A stretch of DNA of 64,000 nt from UBA4575 sp002386945 (lineage in GTDB: Bacteria; Pseudomonadota; Gammaproteobacteria; UBA4575), in contig CALSUC010000003.1 of the NCBI GenBank assembly GCA_943789445.1, positions 1-64,000 on the forward strand. Reading direction: 5' to 3'. The stretch's first letter is position 1; the number at the start of each line of letters is the position of its first letter. The notes below the pieces were generated by a model. It had not been told where the DNA came from and did not search any database. It saw nothing but the letters and a program-made list of their open reading frames with translations. Of this stretch, positions 61,089 through 64,000 are shown piece by piece. Position numbers and translations under genes: made by a program.

Positions 61089-62444
61089 ATGACCTTTGAT
61101 GATTTAGGCCTTTCTCCCGCCATTCTGACAGCAGTGACTGAAAAGGGGTATGACACACCATCCCCGATTCAAGAAAAAGCAATTCCTGCTGTGCTTTCGG
61201 GTAGAGATGTTATGGCTGCGGCTCAAACCGGTACCGGTAAAACCGCTGGTTTCACTTTGCCACTACTAGAGATTCTCTCTAAGTCGGGTAAAAAAGTTCA
61301 GTCTAATCAAGTGCGGGCCTTGGTGTTAACACCAACGCGTGAGTTAGCTGCACAGGTTGCTGAGAGTGTCAGTGACTACAGCAAAAATTTACCGATTCGG
61401 TCTAGTGTTGTTTTTGGTGGTGTAAAGATCAACCCACAAATGCAGCGACTACGCCAAGGTGTTGATGTACTCGTTGCAACTCCAGGACGACTACTCGATC
61501 TATATAATCAGAACGCAGTAAAATTCGATAACCTGGAAGTGTTGATCCTAGATGAAGCCGATCGAATGCTGGATATGGGCTTTATTCATGATATTAAAAA
61601 GATTTTGCGTGTGCTGCCTAAGCAGCGACAGAACCTATTGTTTTCAGCAACCTTCTCTGACGACATTCGTAAGCTAGCTAAAGGGCTGGTGAGTGATCCT
61701 ATCGAAGTATCAGTGAGTTCACCGAACACGACTGTTGAAACTGTTGATCACTGGATTTGCCCAGTCGATAAAAAACAAAAAGCAGAATTATTGTGCCATC
61801 TAATCACTCACAATGAATGGAAGCAGGTATTGGTGTTTAGTCGTACTAAACATGGTGCTAATAAGCTCACTAAAAAACTAGAAGCAGCTGGTATTACGGC
61901 TACTGCTATCCATGGTAATAAAAGCCAGTCAGCTAGAACTAAGGCCTTGGCAGGTTTTAAGGATGGCCAAGTGAGAGCTTTAGTGGCAACTGATATTGCT
62001 GCCCGTGGTTTGGATATTAGTCAGCTACCTCATGTTGTGAATTTCGATCTACCGGATGTGCCAGAAGATTATGTGCATCGTATTGGTCGTACTGGCCGTG
62101 CGGGTTCTTCTGGTGAAGCGATCTCGTTAGTCTGTGCAGATGAAATCAAACAGTTATCGGATATTGAGAGATTGATCGGCGAATTATTGCCTAGAAAATT
62201 GATCGATGGTTTCGAGCCGGATCATGATGTCCCTGAATCACGATTAAGACAGCAAAAGCCTAAGAAACCAAAACGTACTAATTCAGGGGCTCGTCAAGGT
62301 AGTTCACGTTCTAGAGAACAAAGGTCTAGTGGTAATAGGGCGTCTGCGAATAAGCCGAGTGGTAATAGCACTAGGAAATCTAGTGGTACTACCTCAGCTG
62401 GTGATAAGCCTTGGGGTAATCGTAGTCGTTCTGGTAATCGATAA
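61089..62444 (+). CDS. DEAD-box RNA helicase (RhlE-like)
   Basis: The ATG at 61089 (MTFDDLGLSP) is preferred to an upstream TTG at 61077. The 451-residue protein has the Q motif (FDDLGLSPAIL and TPSPIQEKAIP), Walker A AAQTGTGKT, PTRELAAQV, DEAD, SATF and HRIGRTGRAG. The C-terminal ~75 residues are basic and Ser/Gly/Arg-rich, typical of RhlE-like helicases that act on ribosomal or other structured RNA. It appears monocistronic, with the 119-base gap after tRNA-Ala upstream. Confidence 0.95.
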   Translation: MTFDDLGLSPAILTAVTEKGYDTPSPIQEKAIPAVLSGRDVMAAAQTGTGKTAGFTLPLLEILSKSGKKVQSNQVRALVLTPTRELAAQVAESVSDYSKNLPIRSSVVFGGVKINPQMQRLRQGVDVLVATPGRLLDLYNQNAVKFDNLEVLILDEADRMLDMGFIHDIKKILRVLPKQRQNLLFSATFSDDIRKLAKGLVSDPIEVSVSSPNTTVETVDHWICPVDKKQKAELLCHLITHNEWKQVLVFSRTKHGANKLTKKLEAAGITATAIHGNKSQSARTKALAGFKDGQVRALVATDIAARGLDISQLPHVVNFDLPDVPEDYVHRIGRTGRAGSSGEAISLVCADEIKQLSDIERLIGELLPRKLIDGFEPDHDVPESRLRQQKPKKPKRTNSGARQGSSRSREQRSSGNRASANKPSGNSTRKSSGTTSAGDKPWGNRSRSGNR

Positions 62445-62496
62445 TTGTTTCCGCTATTAGGGTTAGTCGTACGGGTTTGAAGAGTGGGTTACAACT

Positions 62497-62742
62497 TTAT
62501 TTGGTAATTGAGAGTTTGGTGAGTCGAGCGGTATTTGCATGAACGGTACATGCATCATCTGCCCAAACGTGTATAGTTTTTCCTGATAAAAAAGCGCCTA
62601 AAGCTCCAGATATAAAGAACACATCCTTGAGATTTTTGTGAAATCCTACGCGATTTCGAATTTTGCAGTTACAATTTGTGTTTTTATCTAGGACAAGAAA
62701 GATATGCCCATCATCCCACTGAAACATCTGGGTTATTTTCCC
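62497..62742 (-). pseudogene. Small secreted-type protein, N-terminally truncated
   Basis: The minus strand encodes about 80 residues (GKITQMFQWDDGHIFLVL to TARLTKLSITK). The ADDACTVHANTARLTKL end and SGALGAFLSGKTIHVW segment resemble the C-terminal part of a family of small exported proteins of ~110 residues of unknown function. A TAA lies a few codons upstream and no signal peptide is present, so the 5' end seems lost. A short intact protein from the ATG at 62727 is possible. Confidence 0.45.
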
Positions 62743-62827
62743 TGTGTATTACTTGGCGTTAGCCGCAATTCTTAATTAAGATGCATTTTCCAGTTGGAAT
62801 ATGTGACATTCGTGGACTCATCTCTCT

Positions 62828-63607
62828 ATGTATAAGCTCATTATTGCCTTTTTAGGCTATTACCTATTTGGCTTCTTTGGCGCGCTACTTGGGTTTTTTA
62901 TCGGTAGTAGCATTGATCGTGCTAGAAATTACGGTATTGGTGGTATTAATCCGTTAGGGAATGCCCAGCGTCAGGCTGTTTTTTTAGAGGCGGTCTTTGT
63001 ATTAATGGGCAAGTTGGCCAAGGCCGACGGACATATCTCAAAAGATGAAATCAATCATGTAGAAGACTTCATTGGCAAGATGGGGATGACGTCTGAGCAT
63101 AGGCAATTAGCGATTCAGCAGTTCAAGCAGGGAAGTGCTGCGAATGATGCTGAGATTGATGCTGTTTTAGCCGGCTTCCTCGCCAGTTGTGGTCAGACCT
63201 TACACCTGAAACAAGCGTTATTAATGTACTTAATCGTCATGGCGCTGGCGGATAACAGTCTAGATTTAGCTGAAGAGGCATTTTTAGAGAAGGTTGCGCT
63301 GCGTCTGGGTTATCAGCAGGCAGAGTTTAAGCAACTGTTAGAGATGGTGTTAAACCAAAGTCGTTTCTCGCAAGGACGTCCTCGTTCTGAATCGAGTCTG
63401 GTCGAGGCCTATAAAGCCCTGGGTGTCGCTAAAGACAGTACCGACCAAGAACTAAAGCGCGCTTATCGCAAGCTTATGAGCCAACATCATCCAGACAAAC
63501 TGATGGGGCAGGGCTTACCAGAAGATATGATTAAGGTAGCTACTGAGCGGGCGAAAGAGATTAAATTGGCCTATGACCTGGTCAAAGAGAGTCGTGGCTT
63601 TAAATAG
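62828..63607 (+). CDS. djlA: Co-chaperone DjlA
   Basis: A 259-residue protein has an N-terminal membrane helix (about 1-28, glycine-rich), a TerB-like domain (residues ~55-175: AVFVLMGKLAKADGHISKDEI) and a C-terminal J domain. The HPD is in SQHHPDKLMGQGLP, with AYKALGVAKDSTDQEL before it. DjlA stimulates DnaK ATPase at the membrane. The order is that of E. coli DjlA. The next gene starts in the last base of its stop codon. Confidence 0.95.
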   Translation: MYKLIIAFLGYYLFGFFGALLGFFIGSSIDRARNYGIGGINPLGNAQRQAVFLEAVFVLMGKLAKADGHISKDEINHVEDFIGKMGMTSEHRQLAIQQFKQGSAANDAEIDAVLAGFLASCGQTLHLKQALLMYLIVMALADNSLDLAEEAFLEKVALRLGYQQAEFKQLLEMVLNQSRFSQGRPRSESSLVEAYKALGVAKDSTDQELKRAYRKLMSQHHPDKLMGQGLPEDMIKVATERAKEIKLAYDLVKESRGFK

Positions 63608-64000
63608 TGGCATTTAGTCTGCATCCACAACTGGTCGCTGATTGCCATATCTTGGGGCGTTATCAGCACTGTCATGTTTTACTTCAACGTAATGCCGCCG
63701 TGCCATGGTTTATTATTGTGCCTGAGACGGAAGAGACCGAATTTTTACTGTTAGATACGGCTTTGCAAATGGAAGTGCTTTCTCTAGCGAGCCAGTTACG
63801 GCACTTTATGTCTAAGCAGTTAGCTGTTGAGAAAACGAATATGGCGACTATTGGTAATATTGTGCCACAACTTCATATGCACGTAATTGGTCGCAGTGAG
63901 CAAGATGCTTGCTGGCCGTTGCCGGTTTGGGGACATTTAAATGAGCAGGAAGGGTATGCCGATGACAGCTTGGCTCGTTTTACTCAAATACTCTGTAATG
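63607..64000 (+). CDS. HIT-domain hydrolase/transferase (3' partial)
   Basis: The frame begins at GTG 63607 (VAFSLHPQLV), overlapping the djlA stop by one base, and runs off the window at base 64000. The 131 visible residues show the histidine-triad motif QLHMHVIGR with preceding TIGNIVP, and an N-terminal ADCHILGRYQHC and NAAVPWFIIVPE strand. It is probably a nucleotide hydrolase of the HIT family. Only the 3' end is missing. Confidence 0.88.
   Translation, partial: MAFSLHPQLVADCHILGRYQHCHVLLQRNAAVPWFIIVPETEETEFLLLDTALQMEVLSLASQLRHFMSKQLAVEKTNMATIGNIVPQLHMHVIGRSEQDACWPLPVWGHLNEQEGYADDSLARFTQILCN

Noticed and set aside
1..64000. CRISPR arrays, prophage genes and replication origins
   Set aside because: No regularly spaced direct repeats, phage structural genes, DnaA-box clusters or integrases were found.

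Overview
The window looks like a stretch of chromosome from an aquatic gammaproteobacterium with moderate G+C (mid-40s percent by eye). Pointers are a single-chain PurL of about 1290 residues, YcaO, EttA and MltD, the nrdR-rib-nusB-thiL-pgpA order, a one-piece tmRNA with tag ANDDNFALAA, and TonB-dependent receptors. The species cannot be named from sequence alone.

Layout. Bases 1-3852 hold the end of an oxidoreductase-SelD fusion, a small membrane protein and MltD. Bases 3858-12922 form a divergent photo-oxidative-stress block. Nine minus-strand genes (AlkB, DUF3429, NTF2-like, SDR, FAD oxidoreductase, DUF1365, Cfa-type methyltransferase, DUF2878, hydrolase) face a DCC protein and a photolyase-family protein. 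Bases 13079-17728 carry an alternative CuA-type nitric oxide reductase operon (norS-norY-senC-orf1 plus an FNT channel) facing an NsrR-like regulator, with a candidate NsrR site between them. A glutathione peroxidase follows, then a zinc block (znuD / tandem Zur boxes / zur-merC).

Bases 21514-22811 are a small mobile-looking unit. Two inverted copies of a ~120-bp MITE enclose two small-gene cassettes separated by an attC-like hairpin. Next come a TonB receptor / BNR-repeat / thioredoxin-like trio, Dps, a degraded IS3-family element, RecQ, YcaO, a class V aminotransferase with a long leader, an S4 protein and a DUF1456 protein.

Bases 35512-41346 hold a second zinc locus (Zrg-type ABC transporter, DUF3299, MerC, DUF2796, DUF1826, CobW GTPase with a Zur-like palindrome). 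It is bracketed by direct repeats of the DUF1456 gene 3' end, so it looks like an inserted or excisable block. Bases 42643-44336, next to ssrA, look like a decayed island. They hold a degenerate second copy of the ssrA 3' end plus terminator, a BaiN-type flavoprotein and a promoterless gene fragment.

From purL (44836) onward the window is mostly core: purL, msrP, ettA, glyA, nrdR, a riboflavin operon with an HslV-like Ntn hydrolase inserted, nusB, thiL, pgpA, gltX, tRNA-Ala(GGC), a DEAD-box helicase, djlA and the start of a HIT protein. The most noteworthy systems are the NsrR/sNOR/FNT cluster, the zinc loci with their mobility traces, the MITE-flanked cassette pair and the ssrA ghost island.
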